Shown here piece after piece: positions 30,655-42,786 of a stretch of DNA of 64,000 nt. Origin of the DNA: Picochlorum sp. 'celeri' (Eukaryota; Chlorophyta; Trebouxiophyceae); contig JAACMV010000027.1 of NCBI GenBank assembly GCA_010909725.1, forward strand, positions 806,001-870,000, in the 5' to 3' direction. The position numbers and the translations under genes were made by a program. The notes beneath the pieces are model-generated. The model saw only the letters and a list, made by a program, of their open reading frames with translations. It was not told the origin of the DNA and searched no databases. Every line of letters starts with the position of its first letter. Positions within the stretch are counted from its first letter, which is position 1.

Positions 30655-33600
30655 ATGGGTGGTTCCGCACACAGTGATGCGAAGAAGCACACGTTTTTAG
30701 GGAATATGTTTGGTAAAATGCATGGATCTTCGAAGAAGAAGACCCCTGCGAAGGCCGAGGAGGGGCATGGGCGAGGGACGGTTAGAAAGTTGTTCCCATT
30801 TTCCCCATCTAGGATTCCGAAATCGGCAAATGGGGTGAAGAGTCCTAGTCGACAGCAGTCGACACAGAAGAGTGGAGCCATGCGGTGTGTGGTTCAGGAG
30901 CACGAGGGAGAGTTGATTCCTGCGTCGCGAGGCAAGGTTGTTTCAGAGGCGAATGGTGGCTCTCAACGGGTTGATTCGTCGATACAGGTGGTTGTGAGAA
31001 TTCGCCCAATGAGTCAAAAAGATCGACGAACTGGAGCAGTTGAATCTCGTGAAGGAACTATTCATTTACAGAGTGGGTTGGGAGAGCGGTATTCGTTTGC
31101 TTTTGACACAGTGCTGGATGAGAAGATGAGCCAGACAGACGTGTATGAGAGTGCTGGAAACTCTGTTATTGATAATTGTTTGAAAGGGTTTCATGGTTGC
31201 TTGTTGGCGTATGGGCAAACTGGTTCTGGAAAGACGTATTCTATGATGGGTGTTCCTGAGCGTGCATCAGTTGTCAGGTCGCGTGATGACCCTGATAGAG
31301 GAGTGATTCAGAGGTCTTTTGAAGATCTGTTTCGAAAGATGGAGCGTCGGGTATGTGTCGTTTCTTTTGTGGGTGTGCTGTCGCGATGATGCATGTATGA
31401 TGATTGGTTGTATGGTGCAGCGCCAGGAGAAGGCTCGCGAGGGTGGAAGCATGCGATACAAGGTTGTCTGCTCATTTATTGAGATTTATAACGAATCTAT
31501 TACCGATTTAACGTACCCAGAGGGTGTAGGCCTTAGCATTCGGGATGATCCTGTCAAGGGAGTCTATGTGGAAGGTGTTCAACAGCATGCTGTGTCTTCA
31601 GTGGAGGATGTCGAAGAGCTTCTTTGCCTGGGTATGTCTAATAGAAAGGTTGCTGAAACTCTAGCAAACGATCGATCGTCTCGATCACATTCTGTATTCA
31701 CTGCGACGGTGGAACAGACGATTGAGGAGCCAGGGCATGTAGCACCAGTCATTCTCCGTTCCAGGTTGCACCTTGTTGATCTGGCAGGATCAGAGAGGCA
31801 AAAGGCATCTGGAGCTGCTGGAGAGCGCCTCAGGGAAGCTTCTAATATTAACAAGTCCCTATCAGCGCTGGGACACGTGATTATGAGTCTTGTAGATCTC
31901 CAGCAAGGAAAGCAGCGACATATACCATACAGGGATTCAAAGCTAACGTACTTGCTCCAAGATGCCCTTGGAGGAACCTCAAAAACAGTGCTTCTTGCGA
32001 CAATCAGTCCATCATTATCTAACGCTTCAGAGACACTCAGTACACTCCGTTTTGCTGATAATGTCAAGAGGATACGGAATAAGGCTGTTGTGAATCAGGC
32101 TGTTGAAGGGGATGTTGAATCGTTGAAGAAAGAAGTTCTCCATTTGAGGGAAGAATTATCAAGAGCACGTGGCGGGCAGGCTACTCAGCAAGAAATTCCT
32201 GGTGACGTGTGCCTGAAGGAAGAATCAGTAGAGGAGGATGGGTCTAGAAAGGCATTAGTGGCAGCATTACGGCGTGAGGAGGACATGTGTAGGAAGGTTG
32301 CGTCGATCCAAGAGGAACTGGTTCTTCTACAAGAACTCGTTGATGCGAAAGAAGCTGATTTACAGCGGACAAAAATGATGCTTCGATTGAAAGAGAGTAG
32401 GATTACGAGATCACAGGCCACGCATGCTGAGAGTCACAAGGTTGCTGCCTTGCAGGAGGAGATAATTCTGCTGAAACAAAAGGTTGAGGCACATCCAGAA
32501 GTGAAGAAATTTGCATTGGAAAACATTCGCTTGCGACGCCATATTGAAGACCATGCACAAGATCATGAGGCCTCCCCTGCCATGGTTCCAGAGGAGGAGT
32601 TTCAGCAACTCAGGAAGGAGCTGCTTGCCATGTCAACGGTGGCTGAACAGGCCATGGAGGAGGTTCAAACCCTCCGTGCTGAAGCATCTGCAGCAAAGGA
32701 AGTTTTACGGACGGCTGAAAAGAAGATGCGCGAGCCTCTGAGCCCCTCCCCAACTAGAATAGCACATGTCGAGAATGCAGGGCGAATAGCAGAATTGGAA
32801 ATGCAGCTCGACAATTTGCAGATGCTTGCAGATAAAAATTCCGCGCAACAGCGTGAGTATGAAAGACTTTGTACACACGCTGCAGAGTTAGACGCAGTCG
32901 TTGAGACACTGACCATACGATGCAGTCAGTTGAGACGAGAACGAGATGATTGGTGTGATTCATATGCCCTCATTCTCCAAACGCTTGTTGAAGGATGGGA
33001 TGAACGAGCAACTCTCCTTCAAAATATCAATGATATGCAAGAATCATTCGCGAGAGAGAAGGATGTACACACAAGCCAGCACGAAAAAGCAAAGCAAAGG
33101 GTTGAGGAGGCGCTGAAGACAGCATCCCTGCTGAACAAGGAATTGCAGCTCAAGGATGCTAGGATCGGGGAACTGCAAGAGTCTATAGATATGCTTGTGT
33201 CAGAAAAGCAAACATTACAAAATCGTATGTTGACAGCCGAGAGTGATGCACAACGCATCACACAGGAGTATGAAGAACGAGGGGAGATGCTGGCCGAGAC
33301 AAGAACAGCCCTTGAGGCATCGCGTACACACGTTATAGAACAGACAAGATTGGTTGAAGAAACCAGTACGAAACTCCAGGAGTTGCAGATCGCGTACGAT
33401 AGCATGAACCAAACGTCGAAAGCGAGGGAAAAGGAAGTATATTCCCTGCAAGCTGCACTTGCTGCTGCTGACATGGACGCACAGATGGCTCAAGCAAAGC
33501 TCAAGGAAAAATCCAGACAGATATCTGAACTTGATGAATCCGAGACTTCTTTGCGTGGTACAGTCATAGAATTGCAGAAAAAAATGGAGGAATCACAAAA

Positions 33601-34114
33601 GGCGATGGATTCAGAAATTCGTGAGTTGACACAAGATTTGGAGGCATCTCAGCTCCTCATTCAAAGATTAGAGAAGGAGTTGGAGACATCCAAACACAAG
33701 TACGAAAAGTTACAAGACCAATCAAATCATGGATGGGCAGAAGAGCGGAAGTATCTCGTCCACAAGGTAAAAGACCTGCAAGAGAAGCTAGAGGATGCAG
33801 AAGCCCGAGCCCAAGACCACATGGAATCGGTTGAGGGCACAGGACCGTTGGGCAAAGAGGCTCGTGCCCGGACATTATCACAAAAACTTCAAGACGCAGA
33901 AGATACAATACTCCATCTGACGCAAGAAGTGGCATCTCTGAAGACACAGATCAAATCCAGAGATGAGACGTTGGCAACTGTTCGAAATCAAATGGCCATG
34001 GAAGTGACAGATGCTGCCCAACAAGTCCAAGAACTCGTTGCCGCACAGGCACGAGCAGAAGATTTAGAAAGACAGTTGGCGAAAATTCGACGACAACATG
34101 GATTGCATGCATGA
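30655..34114 (+). CDS. Kinesin-12-type motor protein
   Basis: Microtubule motor, probably plus-end-directed, of the kinesin-12 (KIF15/POK-PAKRP) group, which acts in mitosis and cytokinesis. Exons 30655-31350 and 31421-34114, 1129 aa. The motor starts near residue 105 (IQVVVRIRPM). It has the P-loop GQTGSGKTYSMM (about residue 185), switch I NDRSSRSHSVF and switch II DLAGSERQ. The family-typical HVIMSLVDLQQGKQRHIPYRDSKLTYLLQDALGG and ETLSTLRFADNVKRIRNKAVVNQ close the domain near residue 490. The remaining about 640 residues are nearly continuous coiled coil. The N-terminal about 100 residues are basic and unstructured. The intron splits the motor. TTCCCGCC (30647-30654) touches the ATG. Confidence 0.88.
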
Positions 34115-34411
34115 TTCAACTCGAATGGGTTGGAGCTCTTCTCTGATAGAATTCTGTAAAAAAAAATTCCAGGTCATACTGCGATGGGAGAGTATCCATA
34201 TTCCGTCCAACCCCTTTTCTATCCCGCTAATCTCTTGAATATGTATCGTAGTTTTTTGACGAGTTGTAGTTGAGAATAGGGAGATGCCATGATCCTCCAC
34301 GACAAGAACGGTACGAAGGTCCTCACGCCAAGTCAAGGAACCACACACAGCCAACGTGCTGGTCCATGAGGTGGTTTTATTACATGAGAGATTCTCAATA
34401 CATGTGTCCAT
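34064..34411 (-). CDS. Hypothetical small protein (uncertain)
   Basis: Open frame of 115 aa on the minus strand, ATG at 34411, with in-frame stops just upstream. It overlaps the kinesin 3' end by 51 nt. The translation is mixed hydrophobic/charged (WREDLRTVLVVEDHGISLF) and not low-complexity, while the other frames contain stops. I recognise no family, and the overlap with a coding region weakens the case. An upstream ATG-bearing frame (about 34495) cannot be joined in phase by any GT-AG pair I can find. Confidence 0.3.
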   Translation of the reverse strand: MDTCIENLSCNKTTSWTSTLAVCGSLTWREDLRTVLVVEDHGISLFSTTTRQKTTIHIQEISGIEKGLDGIWILSHRSMTWNFFLQNSIREELQPIRVESCMQSMLSSNFRQLSF

Positions 34412-34679
34412 CAATGCAGGAAACGAATAGGGAACGGTAGAGATACGAAGTCAAGGTCTTGCACGGCCAAACGGTGGTTTTGTTCTCTGTCCATATCTGG
34501 CCGCTTTCTCTCCCTGATTTTGAAGGATTCATTTAATATTCTCTAGGCGAGGGTAGAGTGGCAGTAGGAAGGTTTCAGGTCCGGAGACGGAGGTCGATTT
34601 TGGTGTGAACTACTCGTTGCGTCGCCGGTGCGTACAGAGTTGTGCCTGGAGGGATTGAAACAGCGCGTATATATTTATC

Positions 34680-37600
34680 ATGGATTCTGGGATCCATGAG
34701 GTGAAACAAGAGCAGGGGCCTGCTGAGTTGACTGGGAATAACCCACACTGCTCTGATGCCGTTCAACATACAGAAGTGAAGACGGAGAGGCCAGAGATCA
34801 AGGTGGAACAGCCGGAGGACCATGATGCTGCATCAATGATGGGAGAATTGCCCTCCTTTGGGGTGACCATGGTTCCATCCATGGAGCAAACGATTGCACC
34901 AGGCTCTGGTACAGCTGTCGTGCAGACGACAGGTGTAGACGGCAGTCGGCAGGACATGCCGACGTCGATACATGCGAATCAGCAGCCTCCAGCTCCCCAA
35001 AAGGCGGAGGATGTCAATGTTATTCAGACCATGGCTGTGACCAGGTGGCAAGAGACTATAACAGTTGAACAGCGAAGGAAAATTGTGACTGATTTGGTAA
35101 GTGTATTCAAATCAAAGAATAATATCAACGCCGATGACAGGGTTCTGTTAGGTTTGGCTAGAAGAGTTGAAGAAGCATGGTTTGCTCGAGCACAGACAAA
35201 GGTGTGTTACTTGATTATTTCCATGGGATGGCATGGATTCTGATGTGTGTTGGTGTTTTTGGTTGTAGGAGCAATATTTGGACCATTCGTTGATGTCTAG
35301 AAATTTTCAGAGTATGATTGCGAAACTTGCGAAGAAGAGGCCTCGTGAGGATACGTCTCATATAGGCCCTGCACAGGGAATGCAGCAGAGAATGGCACAC
35401 CAGGTTGCAGGAGAAATGAGGCAGAACACTGGTTTTGGAGTGAGCAATGCTGCAAGGCCGAGTGGCAACCAATATATGAGCACGCATGGGCAGTATATGC
35501 ATCAGAGTGGTTCAAATGTTGGATATAGTGTGCCCCAGCAGTCTGGATATCCAATGATGAGTGCACAGGTGGTAAATCAGAACATGCCATATTCGTCTCA
35601 GGTGCTGCCGGGGACGTATCAGTACCAGGCACAAGTACCCATGCAGCCGATGATGCAAACAAGTGTGTACCCTACTCAAGGAGTGCAGCAGAATACCTCT
35701 CAAGCTCAGTATATGAGTAATGGTGCACCAGTGCTTCTGCGTGGATCGACCCCAGCTGTTCAGATGCAGCCCAGTCACGGCGTTGCCGTCGCTCCACCAC
35801 AGCCATCGAATAGTGGAACTGCGACTTCCCAATCCTATTTTATTAGGTCTGAGCAGCGACCAGATAATAACCAACAGCAGATGATTCCAATTACTGATAC
35901 TGGAGGGGCTCCACAACCAATGGTTCCAGTTACTGATCAAGCTGCTGAGTCACGAAAACAAAGTTTCGATGCTACTTTGAGGTCTGAAGTGCCCAAGAGT
36001 GGCAATACAGCTGAACGGAAAGCGCAAATATTGACTCAACAGAAATGGCTGCTTTTCCTAAGGCACTGTGCCAAATGCACACTGTCTCCTGACCAGTGTC
36101 AGTACAAGCATTCGTGTGCTACCACGAAAAAGCTATGGGAGCATCTCATACGCTGCAAAGAGAAGAATTGCAAGTATCCCAGGTGCGAGCCATCAAGGGC
36201 GTTGCTCATGCATCATCAGCAGTGCAAGAGCAGAGACTGTCCCGTTTGCATTCCTGTAAAGCAGTATGTTGCAAAACAGCGCGAGTCGGTGCAAAATGAC
36301 AAGCTAGCGAGGAGTGGTCTGACAGAGGCGGAGCAGAAGAAACAGATTGAAATGGCCAAGGCTAGGAGAGCAGAGCTGCAGCGCAAACATGTGATTGCGC
36401 AGGCCCATTCAACAGGAGATTTGTCTGTGCCAATCGTAAATACAGATACAAAGCCCAAGTTGAACTTGAAGTCCAATATGGGAACGTCTCTCATAGAATT
36501 CTTCACAGTGGAAGAAATTGAGAAGCATTTATCCATGCTGAGGATATCAGATGTGCCAGCCAAACCTGCGGTGCCAGCCAAGAAATCAAGCTCGACATCA
36601 AATCTGGTTGACCTTCCTCCTTTAATTGAGGAAGAGTCGCAGTGCAAGTTATGCAATCATAACAAGCTGCTTTTTGAGCCTCAGGCATTGTATTGCTATA
36701 GTTGTGGAGTCAAAATCAGCCGCAATCAACTGTATTATGCATCTCCCCCTGATTGTGACATTAGGGCTACTTGGTGCTCGAATTGCGTGAGGAATTCAAA
36801 GGAGAAGCTGATGTTAGAATCGTTTACGATTAAAAAGGAGCAGCTAGTGAAAAACAAGAATACATTTGTAGCAGAAGAGGCATGGGTGCAGTGTGATTAC
36901 TGTGAAGGATGGGTACATCAGATTTGTGGCATGTTCAACAAGGGTAGAAACGATGATAGTAGAGGATTCTTTTGTCCAGAATGTTTGCTGACGAGTTTAA
37001 AGGCGGGCACAAGGTCCATACCGGAGACACGCCCTCAGGCCATGTTAACTGCAAAAGACTTGGCCAGGTGTCGCTTGTCTGATGTCTTGGAATCACGTCT
37101 CAATAAAGTGATGGAGAAGGACAAGGAGCAGAGAATTAAGGAGGGAGTAGACCCTAAAGATATAGAAGACTTTCCGCTCTTTGTCAGAGTTGTCAACAAT
37201 GTTGAGAAGAAATTGGAGGTAACTCCGCTTTTTGCAAAGGAATTTTGTCAGGATGGACGGCCAGATGCATACATGTACAAGCAAAAGGTCATTCTATTGT
37301 TTCAAAGAGTGGAGGGCGTAGACATGTGTCTGTTTTGTATGTATGTTCAGGAGTATGGGGATGACTGTCCTGCCCCAAACAACAGAACCGTCTATCTATC
37401 CTACTTGGATTCGGTCAAGTACTTCCAACCAGAAGGCACTCAGGCGATGGGACTGGGCATTGCTCTGCGCACCCTGGCCTACCATGAGTTGCTGATGGGG
37501 TACCTACAGGATGTCAAAGAGAGAGGGTTCTGTGCAATGTACATATGGGCTTGTCCACCAATGCAGGGAGATGATTACATTTTCTACTGCCATCCCGGAA

Positions 37601-38952
37601 AGCAGAAGGTGCCTCGTTCAGATAGACTACGAGAATGGTATCTGAGTATGCTCAACAAATCTAAAAGCGAAAATACGGTTGTGTACATTTCAAATTTGGT
37701 AGACACCTTTTTTGAAGGTGGACGAGATCACCGTCTAGAAAAGCCATCTGTAGCAGATCTGCCATATCTAGCAGGGGACTATTGGCCGGGTGAGGCTGAA
37801 AGGCTCTTGGCACAAGGCGATGCTGGAATTTCTAGTGGCTCTATGAAAGGAAAGAAAGAAAAACGGCTGAGGCTGCCAGACGGTGCTGGACCGGGTCAGA
37901 TTCTTCTTGCTCAGCTCGCAGAATACGCTGACATGCAAAAGATGAAGGAGGATTTTATCGTAGCCCATCTTTACGAATCTTGCTCTCATTGTCGAGTATA
38001 TATCAATGGAAGTGCGAGATACTATCATCCAAACCCTCCACAAAAGGTTACAATAAAGAGTGAGAAGGTGTTTGATGGTATATCATTGGACAAGCCAGGG
38101 ACAAGTTCATCCAAATCGGTCTCATTGACTCGGTTCCAGTTGTGCGAAAAATGTTACTTACGGGAAGGTGGCCAGCTCGAGGATGAAAAGCCTCTGGGTC
38201 TGCCCAATGGCATTTCCTTATCAGATTTAGTGGAAGAGCAGTGCCCCATCATCCCACCAAATCAGGATGATGACCCTACGATGGACAGCGAATTTTTCGA
38301 CACAAGACAGCAATTCCTATCCCTTTGTCAAGGAAATCATTATCAATTCGATACCTTAAGAAGGGCAAGGCACTCGTCGATGATGGCGCTGTATCATTTG
38401 CACAACCCAAGCGAACCAGCATTTTCAGCAACATGCAATGTGTGCCAGGGTGAAGTGCAACCAGGACAGGGCTACCGCTGCTCTCAGTGCCCTGATTTTG
38501 ACATGTGCAGCACATGCTACCAAAATCCTCTCGTCACGCATCAACATCCGCTCACTGCCCCAGAAAAGAAAAAGTTTGATGAGACATGTATGCGCCTCAC
38601 GCAAGAGGAACAGCGCAAGAGAGAAAATGCATTAAAGGAAATGTTGAGAGTTTTATTGCATTCATCACAATGCAGAGATCGCGAGTGCAAGAGTGCACTA
38701 TGCTTGAAGTTCAAAAACCTCTTCCGACATGCAAATGATTGCAGAACAAGGCTGACAGGGGGATGCCAATATTGCAGAAAACTGTGGCAGTTTTTGCAAC
38801 TCCATGCCAAAATGTGCACCCAATCAAACTGTCCAGTCCCTCGATGTGCTGAATTACGTGCCCTCCGTCGACAGCAAGTAGCGAGACAAGAAGAAAAGAG
38901 GAGAGAGGCATACAGGAGAATGATGGAACAGCAGCTCAATCCTGCCACGTGA
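34680..38952 (+). CDS. CBP/p300-type histone acetyltransferase (plant HAC-like)
   Basis: Nuclear co-activator acetyltransferase. Exons 34680-35201 and 35269-38952, 1401 aa. In order: KIX-like helical domain across the splice (TRWQETITVEQRRKIVTDL...SLMSRNFQSMIAKL, about residues 127-200); Gln/Pro-rich linker; TAZ1 (about 428-520, Cys/His spacing CAKCTLSPDQCQYKHSC); Cys-rich PHD-like module (about 630-750); HAT core (about 805-1110, with VEGVDMCLFCMYVQEYG and YLSYLDSVKYF); ZZ finger (about 1224-1268, CNVCQGEVQPGQGYRCSQC); TAZ2 (about 1298-1370). The TAZ-PHD-HAT-ZZ-TAZ order, with no bromodomain, is the plant HAC arrangement; a KIX domain is shared with animal CBP. Acetyl-CoA pocket residues look intact. 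The intron is 67 nt. Confidence 0.92.
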
Positions 38953-39035
38953 TGCACGAATACTGCGTGTGTGCATACCTCTATCAAAAAGGTTTTTTAC
39001 CGTATAATGTACAACAACATAATAATAATGTAATA

Positions 39036-39851
39036 TCATTGATTTATCTCGTTCTCATACTCTTTCAACTGCTCCATAAATCCATCATTTGGTAATGCAC
39101 ATGGTCGAACCCGCTGGACTGCACGCAGTGCATCATCCACACTCAACCCATGCCGACTCACAAGGTATCCAACCACAAAAGCAACACTCCGACTCTGTCC
39201 AGCAGAACAATGAACCAAAACTCCACCCTCTCGACATCCCTGATCAATAAATTCAAACACCTGATCAAAGTAGCAACGAATATTGATACTCCCATCATCA
39301 AATACAGGAATCTTCAGATACTCCAAACACCAACCACCCTTCCCCATGTAGTAACACGGTACAATTGGACTCGCATTCACCACATGGGTCACCTGTTTCT
39401 CTCGCAACGCCGCTGCATTCTTTGCTGCCATACTCGACCCCACATACAAGGGCAACCCACACACAGACGCACTCGGAACAGTATCCTCCCCACTCCACCG
39501 CCTCAACAACGCCGCCTTCTGCTCCGCATGTATCCTCAACCTCATCTCTTCTTCAACTTCATCCTGCCTCGAACGCTGCTCCAAACTCATCCTCCTCAGG
39601 TTCAACGTGCATCTCTCCCCAACCAAATTCGTCACCACAGTCTCCGTCTCCCGCAACATACTATACCTATCAAACGCTCGTATCTCAGCCAATAACAACT
39701 GTTGCAACCTTTGTCGACACAATGTCGGATATTCCACACTCGTATGATGCTTTTTATTCTTCTTATGCACGTGCCCCGTGGTTGCTGTCTCGTTCACACC
39801 CACATCCCCATCTTCATACAACAATACACTTTTTGGTAGCACTGGAGACAT
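39036..39851 (-). CDS. Dual-specificity protein phosphatase
   Basis: Single-exon 271-aa cysteine-dependent phosphatase. The active-site loop is intact: LVHCSAGQSRSVAFVVGYLV (HCxxGxSRS, nucleophile Cys about residue 215). The general-acid aspartate is in IPVFDDGSINIRCYFDQVFEF. The domain begins with LYVGSSMAAKNAAALREKQVTHVVNAS. The about 125-residue N-terminal extension holds a charged helical stretch (SRQDEVEEEMRLRIHAEQKAALLRRW). It contains no CH2 or carbohydrate-binding domain, so this is an atypical DSP (MKP-like catalytic type). Substrate unknown. It converges with the CBP gene, 83 bp apart, and diverges from the FKBP gene. Confidence 0.88.
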   Translation of the reverse strand: MSPVLPKSVLLYEDGDVGVNETATTGHVHKKNKKHHTSVEYPTLCRQRLQQLLLAEIRAFDRYSMLRETETVVTNLVGERCTLNLRRMSLEQRSRQDEVEEEMRLRIHAEQKAALLRRWSGEDTVPSASVCGLPLYVGSSMAAKNAAALREKQVTHVVNASPIVPCYYMGKGGWCLEYLKIPVFDDGSINIRCYFDQVFEFIDQGCREGGVLVHCSAGQSRSVAFVVGYLVSRHGLSVDDALRAVQRVRPCALPNDGFMEQLKEYENEINQ

Positions 39852-40184
39852 TTTTATATATCATAAATGTCAAATCAATCAACAATGGGCAACATATGGT
39901 TGTTCCGTCCGTGTGCCTCTCGGAACCTGGTCAAAGTCCCCCCACGACACTACACTGGTCGCGTTCTTCTCCGCAGGTGGGACCAAACCACAAATATATT
40001 CAAAAATTCCACTGCTCCGGTTGTCCGAGACAAGGACGGTACCTGTCCATGACGGAGCGATTTCACCGTAAATGAATACAATAAAAATATACGCCCCACC
40101 ACCGTTGGTACATCCATCACAGGAGATGGATGCGCTATTGTATCGATTTTCCCATTCATTATATTGTAGTATCGACAAATCAGC
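39852..40184. promoter_or_regulatory. Divergent promoter, phosphatase / lumenal FKBP
   Basis: About 330 bp between two diverging starts with no supported gene. It must serve both genes. No clear TATA or recognisable element beyond AT-rich runs near both starts. Confidence 0.35.
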
Positions 40185-40844
40185 ATGGCATCGTACCGTA
40201 TGGTTGGAGCAACAGGACAGACGCTGAGTGCAGCAGGGATCAGAGTATCTGTTTCCGGAAGGCCGGCACAGAGCACCAGAATCGCTGCGTCATATCAACC
40301 ATCTGATGCATCATCATTGCCTCAGACAACGCGACGCACAGCGCTCATGCTCGGATCGACATTGGTCATATCGACGCTTGGCTCTCGAGCAACCTTGGCG
40401 GAGGGGGAGGAGGATGGCGCAAAACTCTTGTGCGATGATGCCTGTGCATCCGAGTTGGCGACCAAGGAAAAGGTGACGCTTCCATCGGGGCTGGCATTTC
40501 AGGATATCAAGGTGGGGACTGGTCCAGCTCCACCAGTAGGATACCAGGTGGTGCTTCATTACATCCTGATGAATCAGGATGGGCGAGTGATTTCGAATAG
40601 TTTGGAGAATGGAAACCCATATGATATTCGTGTGGGTACTGGGCAGGTTGTGGCTGGGTTGGATGAGGGGTTGAAGACGATGCGAGTGGGAGGGATTCGG
40701 CGAGTGTATGTGCCAGGGGAGCTGTCATTCCCAAAGGGGCTTCCTGCTGGGCCAGGTAGGCCCAGGGTTGCTCCCAATTCTCCCGTGGTGTTTGATGTGC
40801 AGTTGTTGTATATTCCGGGATTGGATACGGAAGACGATGAGTAA
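40185..40844 (+). CDS. Thylakoid-lumen FKBP-type prolyl isomerase
   Basis: 219-aa single-exon immunophilin. Residues about 1-45 resemble a chloroplast transit peptide (Ser/Thr/Ala-rich, few acids). A lumenal twin-arginine signal follows: TTRRTALMLGSTLVIS and a small-residue cleavage area near RATLAEGE. The FKBP fold begins TLPSGLAFQDIKVGTG, with YQVVLHYILMNQDGRVISNS and GQVVAGLDEGLKTMRVGGIRRVYVPGEL. Some classical active-site aromatic positions are replaced, so isomerase activity may be low, as in many lumenal FKBPs. The GLPAGPGRPRVAPNSPVVFDVQLLYI end is standard. Two Cys in CDDACAS precede the domain. TGTAA after the stop near 40865. Confidence 0.85.
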   Translation: MASYRMVGATGQTLSAAGIRVSVSGRPAQSTRIAASYQPSDASSLPQTTRRTALMLGSTLVISTLGSRATLAEGEEDGAKLLCDDACASELATKEKVTLPSGLAFQDIKVGTGPAPPVGYQVVLHYILMNQDGRVISNSLENGNPYDIRVGTGQVVAGLDEGLKTMRVGGIRRVYVPGELSFPKGLPAGPGRPRVAPNSPVVFDVQLLYIPGLDTEDDE

Positions 40845-40887
40845 TAATAATGGTAGTATTATTGTGTAAATAATTATATATCAAATA

Positions 40888-41421
40888 TCAGGGCACTCTG
40901 GCCATGGCAGTCCCGTCGACAAGCACCAGTCCGACACGATCTGTACCATGGTCGGACTGTGCTATCCGACATTGTGTTTTAAATATCACGTGATGCCTCC
41001 TCCGCGACTCGATATCCACCACTGCCTCAAATGTCTCTCCCACCTATATACCATATATTATAACATAGAATTGATTCGAATGTCATTAATCAACAGCAGT
41101 ATTGTACCACCATACCAATCCATAGTTTCTGAATTTCAGCGTCTGACTCATGTAGATGGCTCCGGGGAAATGCTTGCTAATCACGGATGGAAACAATGAG
41201 GCAGTCAGTATGCCTGGTACAATAGTTCCAGGGAAACCAGCATCTGTGGCTGCTGTGTGATCCACATGGATGGGGTTGGTATCCCCTGTTATATGTATAA
41301 ATTTCTCTATGTCATCCTTGGAAAAGCGACCACGTTCTGTAAAGGTTGAATACGACACTGCTGCTGCTGCTGCTGTCGACATGTGAAAAGAACACCCGCG
41401 TGTCCATGTCGAACGAAGCAT
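40888..41421 (-). CDS. MaoC-type hydratase (hotdog fold, HTD2-like)
   Basis: Enoyl/3-hydroxyacyl thioester hydratase, probably of mitochondrial type II fatty-acid synthesis. Exons 41421-41116 and 41043-40888; phase 0 join; 153 aa. The catalytic segment is intact: RFSKDDIEKFIHITGDTNPIHVDHTAA with the Asp-x4-His pair, then FPGTIVPGILTASLFPSVI. The splice joins LKFRNYGL to VGETFEAVVDIESRR, the expected hotdog-strand pattern. The N-terminus (RSTWTRGCSFHMST) is basic and looks like a mitochondrial presequence. The intron is 72 nt. Closely related to the R-specific hydratases, so the acyl substrate length cannot be stated. Confidence 0.85.
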
Positions 41422-41465
41422 GAGCAATTCCCAACAATTACTTTGTCATTATTAATAACAGATTA

Positions 41466-42772
41466 TTATTCTTGTGGAGAGTAGGTAGATTCGAATTCCT
41501 TCCATGATGCATTGGCCTGGTCGAGCAGATTGGTGAGGGCGCTGCCTTGCCTGGTGTCGACGAAATCAAATGGGACGCCATAGAGGGCGGATTCTGGTTG
41601 TACTGGAACATCCTGGTCAATGTATCGAAATTCGACACGTTCATTTTGGGTGTTGGATAATGCATCTATGTCCTCCCAGGAAAAGAGCAATGGATTTGTC
41701 ACAGCAGAGACCATGGCATGTTCTTCTTGTTCTTCCTCCTCCTGATGGTGGAATGGGTTGAAATCAATGATGCGTACCGACGCATGTTCTGCCTCTGGGA
41801 CATAGCAGTCAAAGGAAAAGTTGACCAAGCTGAATCGAGTGTGAATGACGGTGTCATACATGTGTTGGATTCGCTGTTTGATGGCATCCACATGGTCAAT
41901 AATGTGCTGGTACTTGCAGGAAACATCTCTCTGGCTGATTGCTGCAGAATACAACAGAAAAAGAAGAGTCAGGATTTTATTCGTATACGAGTCTTTTTTT
42001 CATAAGAAGAAATGGAAGCATAATATACATACCAATCAGTCTGTTGTTCTTGACAAAGCAACGGAATTCCCTGCCAGGTTTCAAATCATACCATCGTCGT
42101 AGTGCCAAGACGTGAGCCTTTTCCGGTATTTTTACTATCTCTTCATCATCTTGTTCATCATCATCATGACCATGATTGTGTGTCGTAGACGATACCAGAG
42201 GACTGCGTGGAGATGACTGGTGACAAATCTGTTGCAACACCTCTACATCATGAGCAATCCTATCAGAACTCTTGAGAAGCAGAAACACATCATCCGCCGT
42301 AGAGCACTGTATCGTATTATTAGGCATCATCCATGAGGCATCCTTGGGACAGCTCCACTGAAGTTTTGGAATCACACAACCACCCAAATCGTCAATGGCA
42401 TCCTTCACCCTGGCATACACCTCTGCCAGCTCTTCTGGAGGAGCCCCGCCTGTCTCTGCAGAAGAAGAGGAGGATTCCGTGCTCCATGAATCACTTGTAT
42501 CGTATGGATCCTTCTCACGGGTAGGAAACTGCGTGTATAGGTATGATAATTCAGCCATGCGTGAGAAGAGAGATGAGAAGGCTAAAACGTACAGCATCCT
42601 CTATGTTTCGTAAAACAATCCCATCAGCAATTAGCCATGTAACTATGGTATCAGATAATTCTATAATATGTGTCTTAAATGTGTGCTTTTGAAAGGCAGA
42701 GTACCAATTTTGAATGCTGCATTGAACCAGGTCGTCATAAGAACCTTCTCGATAGGCTATTGTCTGATTCAT
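41466..42772 (-). CDS. CDC123: CDC123 (D123), eIF2 assembly factor
   Basis: ATP-grasp protein needed to assemble the eIF2 translation initiation complex. Exons 42772-42593, 42528-42033, 41941-41466; all phases fit; 383 aa. Exon 1 gives CSIQNWYSAFQKHTFKTHIIELSD (the family's CQFSAWYPFF region). Exon 2 has DLGGCVIPKLQWSCPKDASWM, DDVFLLLKSSD and RRWYDLKPGREFRCFVKNNRLI. Exon 3 starts ISQRDVSCKYQHIIDHVDAI and contains the metal/ATP end VRIIDFNPFH and LLFSWEDI. Two acidic insertions (about residues 80-95, and after STTHNH) lengthen the middle. Introns are 64 and 91 nt. Confidence 0.92.
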
Positions 42773-42786
42773 TATTACATTTAATT

